Assembly (NCBI GenBank): GCA_026874595.1
Contig: CM049322.1
Location: 30,629,340 to 30,693,339, forward strand
Source: Sipunculus nudus
Taxonomy: Eukaryota; Annelida; Sipuncula; Golfingiida; Sipunculidae
Direction of reading: 5' to 3'
Length of the DNA stretch: 64,000 bases
The notes beneath the pieces are model-generated. The model saw nothing but the letters and a program-made list of their open reading frames with translations, was not told the origin of the DNA and did not search any database. Within the stretch, counting starts at the first letter, position 1. Each line of letters begins with the position of its first letter. This document shows, piece by piece, positions 10,102-20,698 of the stretch. The translations under genes were made by a program, and so were the position numbers.

Positions 10102-10335
10102 ATGTGTAAACTACTTAAATGTCAACAGTTAATCGAAAAACCAACTTATGATCATGGTAATAGTACAGATAATTTGTTCACAAACTGCTCACATGCTTTA
10201 GTTTCAACATTAGGAAACACATGGTCAGGTCACAAAATATTTTTTGCAACAATTTCTTGCTCATCAATACAAACCAATCATATAAACCAACCATGGCCTT
10301 TATTACCTCTTCCTCTTACACTTTATCTCCATTAG
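10102..10335 (+). pseudogene. fragment of a non-LTR retrotransposon EEP endonuclease domain
   Basis: The 77-residue frame contains EKPTYDHGNSTDNLFTN followed by 'LVS..GN.WSGHKIFFATIS'. This has the order of the C-terminal part of endonuclease/exonuclease/phosphatase domains in LINE-type elements: a 'LI..PT....N.LD.IFTN' block, then the catalytic S-D-H near the end. Here the S-D-H is S-G-H, so the catalytic Asp is lost and the copy is dead. It stands alone, with no reverse transcriptase nearby, inside what would be an intron between candidate exons. The match is from pattern recognition only; a profile search would settle it. Confidence 0.4.
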
Positions 10336-10605
10336 ATATTATTTTAGATTTTTACCTTCAAGGTTAACGCCAGCTGAGCACAGTGACCCATAGGTCCCTT
10401 GTTTTTTCTATGTATCAAAGCTGTGCCTTGGTGTGTAACAGGCAGTTTTCATGCAGTTACCTTCAATAGCAATATAGTTTTCACCATCAAAAACACATAT
10501 TTAGTATTGAATAAGTTACATTTATTATTGAATGATAATTATATAAAAACACATTTGCCTGATAGAGATAAAATGTAAACAGTTTTGATTTATGGTTCAT
10601 TCAAG

Positions 10606-10654
10606 GCACTCATGGGTCAAATGAGGAGGGAGAGAATTCAAGAAATGAAGAATG
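10606..10654 (+). CDS. candidate internal exon B
   Basis: Acceptor GGTTCATTCAAG precedes 10606, and the strong donor ATG|GTAAGT follows 10654. Two frames are open. One gives ALMGQMRRERIQEMKN, which looks coding but runs into a stop in exon C. The other (THGSNEEGENSRNEE) ends in phase 2 and reads through exons C and D, but does not follow from exon A in its best frame. A cassette exon or a false positive are both possible. Confidence 0.22.
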
Positions 10655-11172
10655 GTAAGTGTAACATTACCTTTACAGAAATCATGGTGTCCTTACTGGA
10701 CTGTATGATTTAGAAAACACAGAAAGGCATGATTTCACCAATGTCATCATTCCGTTTTTGTAAAATTTATAATAAAAAATTGGTAAATTCTTTCTAATAA
10801 AGATTTATCTGTTTAGGTTAAAAAGACTGTTCCAGCCAATGATCATAATTGGCCACTGCTACTCTATATAGTATATTGCACTTCATATAATTTAACAGCT
10901 AGACACTGTTCTGGGCAAGTGTTTAACGTTAAATGTTCATCCATGGATAGATAGCTTTCGACCATATACCACACAGTCAACATCAACCGACTGGCATGTG
11001 GTACAGGTTGAAGATATGAACAATGGAAGTCCCTGAGTTGAGAGTTTGATTACATCATGGAATCTCCAGGAACAGGAACCAACATATGTAGTTTGAATAT
11101 ATTATCTGTTTAAAATTGTATGTACACTTTGATAATATTATATTATATATATTTATCATGTATATCTCACAG

Positions 11173-11238
11173 TTGTCCAAGCATTGGTAGCACATCCAAA
11201 GTAAATCCAGCAATACCAGTACCAGTTTCCCCAAACAG
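11173..11238 (+). CDS. candidate internal exon C
   Basis: Acceptor TATATCTCACAG precedes 11173, and CAG|GTAAAT follows 11238. The exon is 66 nt, enters in phase 2 and leaves in phase 2. It encodes a Ser/Pro-rich linker with CPSIGSTSKVNPAIPVPVS. The frame continues directly into exon D. No family is recognised. The sequence is not repeated elsewhere in the window, in contrast to nearly everything upstream. Confidence 0.35.
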
Positions 11239-11726
11239 GTAAATCCTAAGGCTTACTTAATTGAATCATATTTGTATATTATAGAAAATTTTAATTCTTA
11301 TTATATACATGCATCTAATAATCTTCAGAACCAATGAACGCAATAAATAATTTGATCTTGTCATTACTTAAATCTTTGTAAACTGAAGTGTCAGATATGA
11401 TGAAACAGGAAACACAATCACAGGCTGTGAATTTATAAAGTGTTTACTTATTTATTTTTATTCACATTTAAATATGCACCACTCAGTTCTCTTGACCTTT
11501 ACCTATTTTATTCATATCTGAATTTTAGATGAGACATGGAACACAATGTCCAATAGAAAGAAATAGAAGATGTTTACAATATAAACTAAATTTAAAGGAA
11601 ATGTTTATGAATAATTGAATTAATTTAAATGATTAATTTGAATTGATTTATTTAACTTACTTAAAGTAATGGAAATAAATAGCTCAGTAATTTTAAAGAA
11701 TAATAATAGAATTATTTTACTTACAG

Positions 11727-11891
11727 CAGGAAGATGGAAAAAAATGAAACTCCATGGGAATTCCCTGATCTGCCTCCTAATGCAAGACAGCTAGAGCCGA
11801 TAGACCATAACCAGGAGGGAGAGACGAAGAAGAAGAAGAAAAAGAAGAAGAAGAAGAAGAAACATGAAGAAGATGTGGATGTAGAAGAAGG
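11727..11891 (+). CDS. candidate internal exon D, acidic/basic low-complexity protein
   Basis: Acceptor TTTTACTTACAG precedes 11727 (a second AG three bases on would also keep the frame), and donor AGG|GTAACA follows 11891. The 165-nt exon enters and leaves in phase 2 and encodes ETPWEFPDLPPNARQLEPI, an acidic stretch, a run of about twelve lysines, then HEEDVDVEEG. A lysine run followed by an acidic patch is typical of a cytosolic or nuclear disordered region. The same bases read in other frames hit stops. This is the best host-coding candidate in the window. A resemblance to the lysine-rich N-terminus of transmembrane protein TMEM237 crossed my mind but rests only on composition. Confidence 0.45.
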
Positions 11892-12783
11892 GTAACATGG
11901 TTACAAAACTCACCAGAATTTGAGCAGCAGAACCAATATTATGACCAGTAAACCAAGTATGAGTAGCACTTATACCACAACCAATTACCTGAGACATATT
12001 CCCTAAGGATAATTGTTTTCAATTAAAAATAAAATAATAATGCTAAAACCAACCTGTTATATATTCTCTATAGAAGTGCTAATTCTAATTCTTTCTCCAT
12101 GGTTCTACTATCAATAACTGTTTTAGTTGGTTTTCAAATTGCCTAGAGTAAGATTTAATCTTCTTTGTCATTGTAAGAAAATGTGTAAATTTTAGTGATT
12201 GCTTTTGGAATCAGGAAAAATTGTCTCTGTGAAGAAGAGGTTTTAGGAGACATTGTCATTGAAGGATGATACAGGTCTGGTTGTACTGGAAGTTTTGCCT
12301 TCACAGCTTATTACACGTCCAAGTACAACAAATTGTGTCATTAACAGTATCTCTTGTTGTGGTATATAGTCTGTTGGTATCAGTGTTTACTCATTCTCAA
12401 GGTTGTCTAACATGCTGGTCATTCTAATGTGAAGATTTTAAAGGTTTATGTAACATAATTCAAGAATTAAAGTAACATTTTACTTACAGCATGACTTTTT
12501 ACAATTTTTAAAGACTATAAATGACAATGTCAGAGATCATTTGTATTATTATAATACATTTCATGAATGATATCTGTTGCATTGAAGCATTGGTTATCAA
12601 AGTATTGATATATACATGCATCAGGTAAACTTATTTAGGATATTACAGGGATAGGATTAATTACACAGTATTAATAAGATGACTGATGTTCTTTAATCAT
12701 GTAATGATCATATTTTGAATGTCACACTTTTTAATTCTGGACTAATTAATTTCTTCATACAAGCCTTTAACTGCTCTTTTTAA
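11892..12783. other. downstream of exon D; no firm exon
   Basis: An acceptor-like CTTTTGGAATCAG ends at 12214. The following bases would continue the exon D frame for 17 codons to TGA at 12267-12269, a conceivable last exon that is too short to call. A minus-strand open stretch around 11896-11997 (MSQVIGCGISATHTWF...) belongs to no family I recognise. Otherwise the sequence is AT-rich. Confidence 0.3.
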
Positions 12784-13860
12784 GCGAACCTGTGAGCTTA
12801 TGCGATGGTGCAGCGTCGTGTGTCGTACGTCGTACGTCGTGCGTCTTCTGTACGTTAACCATAGCTATCTCAAAAACGGCAGGAGCTAGCATCACCAAAT
12901 TTTTTGCAAACAATCAGTCATCCAAAAAACTATATCGGATTTGGTTTATTTTTTGTCTAACTGCATTTTCTTAGATTTTATAGGGAAAAAGCTAAAAAAG
13001 CTTTAAAAATCTTCTTCTCCAAAACTGTCCAGCCAAATTGTCTAATATTTCACAGAAATGATCCCTGGAACAATCTTTCTCAAGTTTGTTCGAATGGTTA
13101 CAGTTCGGAGATTTTTGGCCGAGATACAGGAGGTTGAACTTTGTTAACTGTGCAAAAAAGCATATTAAATTTTAAATCTCAGAAACGGCTGTAGCTATCT
13201 TCACCAAATTTTGTGCCAATGTTGGTCACATAGGTCATATTTGAAATTGAGGTATTGGTGGCGCCACCTGCATGGGCCTTTTTTGTACGGGGGACATCAG
13301 TGCCTGTATCACACTGAGGGCTACAAAAAACTTCTTCTCTAAAACCATATGGCCAAAATGTTCAATATCGCATAGAAATGATCCTAGGATAGTGCTTTCT
13401 GAAGTTTGTTCAAATGGTCTCTGTTCAGTGACTTTTGGCTAAGTTATGGGAAGCTGAATTTAGTCATATGCCATAACAGCCCATTTAAGCTCAATTGCTA
13501 CAAAGATCTTCTTCTCAAAAACCACTGGGCCAAATTCTTAAATCTCACACATTAATTATCCTCAGATGTTGATTATTCAAGTTTGTTTAAATGATTTTGG
13601 TTCAGTGCTTTTTGGCTGAGTTACGGGAAGCTGAACTTAGCTAGTTTGCTGTATCGCCCTATATGAGTTATAAACCTGCGAATGTTTTTTGACTGATGCC
13701 ACTGAAGCCAGTTTATTAAATATTTTACAAGAAAAATTTCTACAATAATTCTTATAATAATTGTCATTAATGGTTCCACATGAATGATTTTTGGCTGAAT
13801 TATGGAGATTGAATTGAGTCATTTTACCATATATGTTAGCTGTGTGATGCTGTTACATCT
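12784..13860 (+). repeat. family K dispersed repeat, copy 3 (longest)
   Basis: Head 'CGAACCTGTGAGCTTATG' is followed by 'GTCGTACGTCGTACGTCGTGCG', then degenerate internal units. The markers 'AAACTTCTTCTC/AATCTTCTTCTCC/GATCTTCTTCTC' lie near 13005, 13326 and 13505, each followed by 'GGCCAAAT' or 'CAGCCAAATTGT', 'AAGTTTGTT.AAATGGT' and 'TTTTTGGCTGAGTTACGGGAAGCTGAA'. A GGTGGCGCCACC palindrome sits at 13257-13268. Short open frames inside are not genes. Confidence 0.65.
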
Positions 13861-14359
13861 AGCCTGGCACCAGTTTATCAGCATCTATTACATCATGCCA
13901 CTAGACATTTAGATTTCAGGTTATCTTTGGTTAATATTGACAAGAAAGATTTTTTAAAAGTTTTTAAAAAATTTAGATTTATGATTTAAGTTATTCATCA
14001 TATCAGGCAATGTTACAATCATGGATATTCAGCTCTCTGTGACTAAATAAAGACAACTGTACGTGGATTATAAATTATTGGTATCCCTGCTCAACTTAAT
14101 TCAAGAATTTGCCATCAATGAGATATATCTGTATTTTAATTTTGCATTCAGTATGCATCCGTAATAATTTTACATATATTCCTGATTTCTTTTTTATAAA
14201 AAGTCAGCTGAAAAGCATTTTGTATTGGGAAAAAAAATGTCAAAGTCATTTCAAGTAGGGACCACATTTGTGTTCAGATGGCAGCACTTGCTTTACCATT
14301 GGCAGATTGCCAGTGCCTTGATGTAGGCCATTAGCCAAGATGATGTCAGCTCTATAAAT
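13861..14359. other. AT-rich stretch without gene
   Basis: No domain, splice pair or repeat match seen, apart from weak similarity near 14290-14350 to the sequence that also precedes the family C minisatellite. Confidence 0.35.
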
Positions 14360-14690
14360 AGTTTTTGCACAGTGCCTGGATTGGAAGAAGTGCAGCCAGG
14401 TATAGGTCAAGAGTTCACTCAGTGCAGTAGCTGCATTCTATTTATAGCTTTGGCACAACTGCTCACTGCATCATATTTGGCACCCAAAGTTCAGCCTGAA
14501 TCTATTTATAGCTTTGGCAGACTGACAACTGTGTCAGATTATGCAACAGGTCAAGAGTTCACTCAGTGCAGCCAGGTACATGTCAAAAGTTCACTCAGTC
14601 TAGCCAGGTGCAGGTCAAGAGTTCACTCAGTGCAGTAGCTTAAGGCAGCAATTTGTCACAGGTCACTGGGGGGCAACTGCCTTACTCACC
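14360..14690 (+). repeat. family C minisatellite, copy 2
   Basis: Same degenerate units as at 4335-4935: 'AGGTATAGGTCAAGAGTTCACTCAGTGCAG' blocks near 14399, 14548, 14577 and 14608, with 'CTATTTATAGCTTTGGC' units between. It leads straight into family H cores, as copy 1 does, so C and H travelled together as a composite. The open frame at 14372-14638 is produced by the repeat. Confidence 0.65.
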
Positions 14691-14709
14691 TAAGCCTTGT
14701 CAGCCCAGT

Positions 14710-15123
14710 GCATCAAACTCTGGGGAAGTTTGACCTGTCTATGCGTCTTTGATGGTATTCTCATTTACAAGACAGGTGGTGCCACGTACGTTGAATTTTG
14801 CACAGTGTATGTGCCTGCTTATTTCTACAGAGGAATTTGATATATCAGCCTGAAATTGGGCATGTTTATACATATCGGGTAGCTTTATAGTGTACAAGAC
14901 TGGTGGCGCCACCTACAATAATTTTTGCACAGTGTATGTCCCTGCTTATTTCACAGGAAGGGTTTGACATATCAGTCTGACATTGGGCATATTTATATAT
15001 CTCTTTGTTGTATATAAGACTGGTGGTGCCAGCTACAATCATTGTATCCATGCCTCACTTCACCCGTCCCACTCTGATTTCTGCGGATACACATATTCGC
15101 TTGTCGAATACCCATATTCTAGT
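14710..15123 (+). mobile_element. Helentron-like element, 5'-truncated copy B
   Basis: Two and a half family H monomers, with palindromes GGTGGTGCCACG near 14776, GGTGGCGCCACC near 14902 and GGTGGTGCCAGC near 15023, lead to the conserved right end: 'CATGCCTCACTTCACCCG', TTTCTGCGGATAC, hairpin ATATTCG-CTTGT-CGAATAC (15093-15111) and TTCTAGT (15117-15123). The 5' hairpin is missing. The left part is the family C minisatellite. Confidence 0.6.
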
Positions 15124-15262
15124 TCTAAAATGTCCTAGTCTGAAACTCGCAGGTCAGAAATGTCCATTTTGCTATAGTAATAATGACTCAGGTAGATATG
15201 CAGGACTTAAGAGGATCAATATTTAATTTTAAAATAAACCTCCATTCATACTCCCAAACTTT

Positions 15263-15295
15263 GCACAGGTTCGCATTAGGCCTGTAGGCCTTGTT
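15263..15295 (+). repeat. third copy of the GGTTCGCATTAGGCCTGTAGGCC tail
   Basis: Matches the last ~33 bases of the direct repeats at 5470 and 5873, here followed by a T-rich run. Only the tail is present, consistent with a 3' fragment of a short retroelement, though this is not proven. Confidence 0.45.
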
Positions 15296-15786
15296 TTTTT
15301 TTGTTTTTGTCACAGTTGTGGCAAGTAGCATGAAATCAGAAAACAACACATCAGTTGTCTGTAATCCTTTATTGCACATAGATTTTTAGACTTGCCCCAG
15401 ATTAATGAATTTCTGGTACGTACTATACAAGAAGTCCTTGAAGAAAAATTAAAGGTGCCCAATCACCTACCTTTAGAAAATTAATTTATGTGATTTCTAG
15501 TTTCCTCTGTGTATATATTAATGATCTAAGAGTAAATTTGGTTTTGAAAAGTTCATACAAGGCCTTCATGAAAGATGTATGAACTTGTTTATCAACAACA
15601 TGTTTGTACACACAGCAATGTTGACAAACGTTAAAAACATATAACCTAAGGTGGTTTTTCCATATATGCGGAGGTAGAAAGGTCACTTGTTGCAAAATGC
15701 CATTTGCAAAGATTTTGCTGATCAGACTTGCTGCCAGATGCCCTTGTTGAATTTTTTTGATTATTTTGGCAGGCCCCCACATATTT

Positions 15787-16417
15787 GTATCTGCCAAAAC
15801 AAAGTTTTGCGGATACTATGTTTTTGACCAGGTCCCGCCACTGCCGCCACTGTATTCGTTCCCAGAGAACTCCTCTGAGACTACTGGACCAATGTTTATG
15901 AAACTTACACCAATTATTGGGTCACATGTGAACTGGTGCCTAACCATTTGGCATTGACCTCTGACCTTTCCCCCTTCCAGTGCGTCCATCTGTGCATCTG
16001 TTTTGACACATTAACCCACATGTCTTCAGACTCGTTTGACCAATCAGGAAAAAAAATTGCACAAATGTAGCCCTTGGATAGCTTTGTAACATTTATAAAA
16101 CTGGTGGTGCCACCTGCAACCATTTTTGCACAGTGTCCATCTGTTTGTCAGCTGTGGGATAAAATCACTCATATCTCGGCAGTGGTTTGACTTATCCACC
16201 TGAAATTTTGCATGTGTAAACTTCTTGGATAGTTTCTTGTTCACATAACAGGTGGCGCCACCTACAATCTTGTTTACGTGGCGGACATCCATGCTAATGT
16301 GTAACACATCAAACTCTATTTCCCCTTGCCACTCAATCCATGCCTCACTTAACCTGTCCTAGCTACTCTGATTTTGGCGGATACACATAGTCGACTGTTG
16401 ATTATCCATATTCTAGT
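15787..16417 (+). mobile_element. Helentron-like (HINE-type) element, compact full copy C
   Basis: A complete 631-bp version of copy A: 5' hairpin at 15787-15816, the unique left segment with 'GGTCACATGTGAACTG' and 'CATTGACCTCTGACCTTTCC', then only about two ~140-bp monomers with palindromes near 16103 (GGTGGTGCCACC) and 16252 (GGTGGCGCCACC). The right repeat TTTTGGCGGATAC, hairpin ATAGTCG-ACTGT-TGATTAT (16387-16405, two G-T pairs) and TTCTAGT at 16411-16417 follow. Core copy number (one dimer here, about five in copy A) is the main difference. No coding capacity. Confidence 0.65.
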
Positions 16418-19400
16418 ACAAACATGTTGATATAAACAAAACAAGCAACCTTTGTGTGATGATATCCACGTTTTCTGGCTTTTTTTTATAAAAAGCTCCG
16501 AGGGATAACCTTTACTTTATAATGGTCAGATAGGTGATTGGGCCCCTTTAAGGAAATACAAACACATGACTTTGTTAATACCACTAAGGTATTCTAGTGT
16601 TTCTGCCTCCATCCAGTCAGAGCCAGCAAAGCCAATAATCATTTGTAGAGCATGCTGCTTGTTACAGCATTGATATTATTTTACAAGATATTTTACCTAT
16701 TACCTGGTATAGACGACATGCCTTAATGACATATTACATATTACAGTTATCTCATCCTAAGATATATTTCTGTCAACGTTGGTCCTCTAACATAAACGAA
16801 AGTGCCACATACCTTTTACATATTGAAACAAATATTGGTTTGTTTTATTGTATATTATAAATGTGATTGTATATTGCAGTGATTTATAATGAAATTTCTC
16901 ATAATAAAATCAAAACATATCACATCTTTAATTTTACTAAATATTTACTCATTGAGTCCTGTAATTGATGCAGACGTTTGTCCTTTTTTGTGCTAACAAA
17001 CAACAATGGGTATCCCTAAAAAATAGGCATAGATTAGACATATGGGATGGTTTGCTGCACAAGTTCTAATCCATCTCAAGCTTCTAATTTTCACCGCCGC
17101 CAAGCTTAGCAGCGGGGGTTATGTTTTGGGCAGCATATGTTTGTCTATCTGTTTATCTGTTGCATATTTGCTTACACTGGGACGTTTAGCAAGTGTACGG
17201 AATATGAAATGTGTGTTGAGAGATTTCATATGAACCCTCTCAGTGGTATTTAATTTTTCTATGTTTTGCCCCTTTATAATATCTGGAAACTTAAAAATTT
17301 GTTACATGTAGCGATTCTCTTTCCCCGATATATAAGCATTCCGCATGCTGGGAAGGCGCATGAAGAATCTCACTTTCTTTATTTCTCAATACGTGTACCT
17401 ATTTTATACGCTTTCTGCATCCCGCATTCCATACATATATGTAATCCTAGCTGTAGTCTGCACATATATTTGACTTTACCTGTTTATTCCCTCCACTTAG
17501 CGGAACGGATTATCTTTTGCGGGTGTTGGTTTGTTTGTTTGTATCTTAGCCACATTAGTCAAAATGAAATTGATAGTTTTGATGAAATCTTAATTAAAAC
17601 TTGATCCGGGAATATTTTAAAGGAAAAGTGCTGCTTTTCTGACAGTTCCATATGGGAGTAATGAGCTGTCTTGGAGGAGGTCTGCACTCTTTGAGTGCTT
17701 TTCCATTTATTTGATGTTATTTTATTACTTCATTTTATTGCCAATGATATAGAGGTGTGGATTGATATTTCAATATATTCTTCAACAATATTTTAAAATA
17801 TTTTATATCATAGACTTCCATTGCAGCAGTTTATTATACGTAAAGGAAAACGAGTCTGACAATATAATACTACTCTGTCTTATATCAGGCAGGCAGGCCT
17901 ACCACATGATACTTAATCAAGGATGAAATAAGGAGTTAACTGTTGCCTATTCCACTTGGAATAATGAGGTTTTACTTTATATATATAACATATATTCCAG
18001 AGGAATTTACCATTGATTGTGCGTTTATCACAGCCTTTGCTGATTTGCACTGATTTTTCAGCTGTTGTTTGTTAATTATATACATAAATGTGCTTGTTAC
18101 TGTACATAACGAGTCAGGTTTTACCATTTGTTTACAGTTTATATTCCTCTAAACCGTCCCTGGTTCAGTGATTTCAATCATGAACTTCATAAAAAAAGTT
18201 ATTTTCCTACTTGTGCCAAAGAGTAGATTCTACAGTTGATGACGAAATGTACTTTCAATTGATTAATTTTACATTATGTGTCAGTTTTTTTTACATGTTT
18301 ACCTTCAAATATTACCGTCGGAGTGTGGAATATCAAAGAAAAGTGAATATGAAGTATACTTCCATAAAAGTTGAAATATTTACCAATATCTCTCAGACGA
18401 GTTCGGCCTCCGTTTTTGGAAAACGTTGTTGGCAGGGTTTTATAATGTACATCTAAGATATAACTTTATCAACGTCTTGTGTCATATGCTATTAATATTT
18501 GTGCTTATATTTTGTTTTCCCTCAGTTTTGTTAAATAAATATATAAAGATTATAGGTGCGTGTTATTGTTTCGAAATTCATTCCACTGTTGAGTCTTATG
18601 CCTACCACTGGCAAAAATATTTTTTTTAATATTACATATACCGTCATTTAAATGCAGAAACAGCAGTCCTTGAATTGAAAGAATATTCCTTATATAAAAT
18701 ATGATGGAAACAATTTCAAAAGACAAAGTAAATGGAATTTATATTTCTAAAAAATTTAATTCACAAAAAAAATCCTGGCTATAGATAAAAGAAAATGGAG
18801 AGACGGGTGTCGTTTTGCGAACATGTGTTTTATAGTAACCAACCAACACATATCAAACGTATGTGATATAGTTTCATTCAGCTGCTCTTCCAAAGGAAGA
18901 ATTTTTAAACTATTTTCGCAAAATATATAGTCTAGGCCTATACATGGAAGATGTACACAGTGAAGCTGGAACATTGATTTTATGTTCCCTGTATGTGTTG
19001 TGTTGATATTGATCCTTTCATTCAGTAGCCCAGCTGACTACTGTAAACACTGACTCAAAGGTGAACGCCCTTAATTCATGCCTGTTTGCCTGCTGTCGGT
19101 TGTGGCCTGATATCACCAAGGTAACCAAGCCACCACCATTTTATAACAATCATAAAAAATACTAATACAAGCATGAGCCAGACATGTTCTTCAGACTGTT
19201 GAATCACCTATGAAGTGATCAATACAATAACGGTGTCCCCATGGTGCAGTATGGAAAAGAGAACAATTTGAATCAGAGCGAAAAAAAACACAAAAGGCTA
19301 TAATAAAAAACAAGATCGCCGGATAGATTACTGGCTCGTGTAATTGTAAACACTAAACAGTGTCCCGGCAGTAATCACGTGTTAAGTCACTTGGGAGCAT

Positions 19401-19570
19401 TGGAAGCCGATTTGGTGATAGGCCAACTCGGATAAAAAATCTAGTTTACAAAGATTCTAAATAACATACTGAAATATATAGCAAATATTCAGTAATCTTA
19501 CATTTCAGACATTGTATATATAAATGGCCATTTTAGTTATTAACTCCTCGGGAATGTTAACGTGTTGTAG

Positions 19571-19572
<2 letters not shown>
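16418..19572. other. no gene recognised; start of the repeat-poor region
   Basis: Short open frames (17042-17233, 17266-17604, 18211-18456) show no domain and no supporting splice signals. None of families N, K, P, C or H appears from here to about 40 kb. One candidate for a conserved noncoding block is around 19030-19130 ('AGCCCAGCTGACTACTGTAAACACTGACTC...'), but it cannot be tested here. Confidence 0.4.

Positions 19573-19604
<32 letters not shown>
19573..19604. repeat. (GT)16 microsatellite
   Basis: Sixteen perfect GT units followed by ATGTATGTGGGGG. Confidence 0.95.
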
Positions 19605-19612
<8 letters not shown>

Positions 19613-20221
19613 GGGGGTAGGGGGGGCTACTCGTATATTGAAAGAAAGGCTTTAAAAACATATACGAAGTAGGCTATACCAGCTATTGACTAAAATTATC
19701 TTTTAAAGGAATAATAAAAAAAGGTTCATATATTTAGCATGTGTGATTCGTGCAGAAGTAGGCTAAGTTGATAGGCCCCATATATATGCAACTAGACATC
19801 CATTGGCTATGAATTCTGATCAAGGACCAAGCATTTGTTGATACTCGAGGCAAAAACTTCCTAGTTGTTGCTATGGTCTTGTGTGTACTGGGTCAAAGGT
19901 TATCTGGGACACATCATATGAAGCATTCGTCGACATGTATTCTTAATTAACACTTACAGGGAGAGCTTTTAGACGTTTCGGTTGAATTAAAAAGGGTAAT
20001 AAAAAGTATATTCCACATTTAGGCGATCGTTATAAATAGGAGGCCCACAGTATTGTAGGCCTATGTACCCGTCATGTGGTAAAAGTAACATTTATTGCGA
20101 CAGTAATAAACATCATAAATGTCTGATTGCAAGTATCAGAAAAATATAAATCCGCTTGTTATTTAGCGTTCAAATACCTATTCCCTCCACTGAAACTATC
20201 GTCTGTTCTTACGTAGGCCTA

Positions 20222-20526
20222 TAGGCCCGTTTTCCGTGTACGCTTTTTTGCGCGCTTTTCTGCGCGCAGAAAAGTCGAGACAGTTCAAACAAGTTGAAGC
20301 ATTTCCATGTACGCTTTTCGTCGCGCTTGCATTCATCGCCATGAAAAAAAAGTCTATTCCTGTTCGACTTTTTTGCCCGCTTTTTTGCTCAGTACAGTAA
20401 AAACAGTCAGTACCCTTGATTCAAGTGCGGAAAAGTGCACATTGATCATATAGCCTACTCAGCGCGGTTTTCAGCTTGTTAATTTCAAGCGCGATGAAAT
20501 TTCAGAGTACATGGAAAACCGGCCTA
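20222..20526. mobile_element. MITE with ~20-bp terminal inverted repeats
   Basis: TAGGCCCGTTTTCCGTGTAC at 20222-20241 and the inverse of TAGGCCGGTTTTCCATGTAC at 20507-20526 match at 18 of 20 positions. If the ends are set at GGCC, a TA dinucleotide flanks each side, consistent with a TA target duplication as in Tc1/mariner-type MITEs. The inside is G/C-skewed against the AT-rich surroundings and holds the perfect 20-bp palindrome CTTTTCTGCGCGCAGAAAAG (20255-20274) and repeated 'TGTACGCTTTT' text. There is no transposase. Confidence 0.6.
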
Positions 20527-20579
20527 AGGGCGCGGTATGACGCTGGAAGGGCGTGGTCGAAACTAACAAACATGGGACA

Positions 20580-20616
20580 GGGGCGGATCCAGGATTTTTC
20601 AAGTGGGGAGGCTAGA

Positions 20617-20695
<79 letters not shown>
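20580..20695. repeat. 'GGCGGATCCAGGATTTT' repeat end plus (TA)38
   Basis: GGGGCGGATCCAGGATTTTTC (about 20580-20600) recurs in variant form at 52919 (GGCTGATCCAGGATTT) and 54873 (CGCGTCCAGGATTTG). It is followed by a (TA)n tract at 20619-20695. Confidence 0.6.

Positions 20696-20698
<3 letters not shown>

Noticed and set aside
11791-11997. Minus-strand frame with poly-Phe/Leu and MSQVIGCGISATHTWF
   Set aside because: The Leu/Phe part is the antisense of the lysine run in exon D. The rest matches no family I recognise and lacks support.
12215-12269. Possible terminal exon continuing exon D
   Set aside because: Acceptor is acceptable and the frame ends at TGA after 17 codons, but this is too short and unsupported to call.
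18020-18050. TATCACAGCCTTTGCTGATTTGC resembling the miR-2 family seed
   Set aside because: No complementary upstream arm within 100 bp to form a precursor hairpin.
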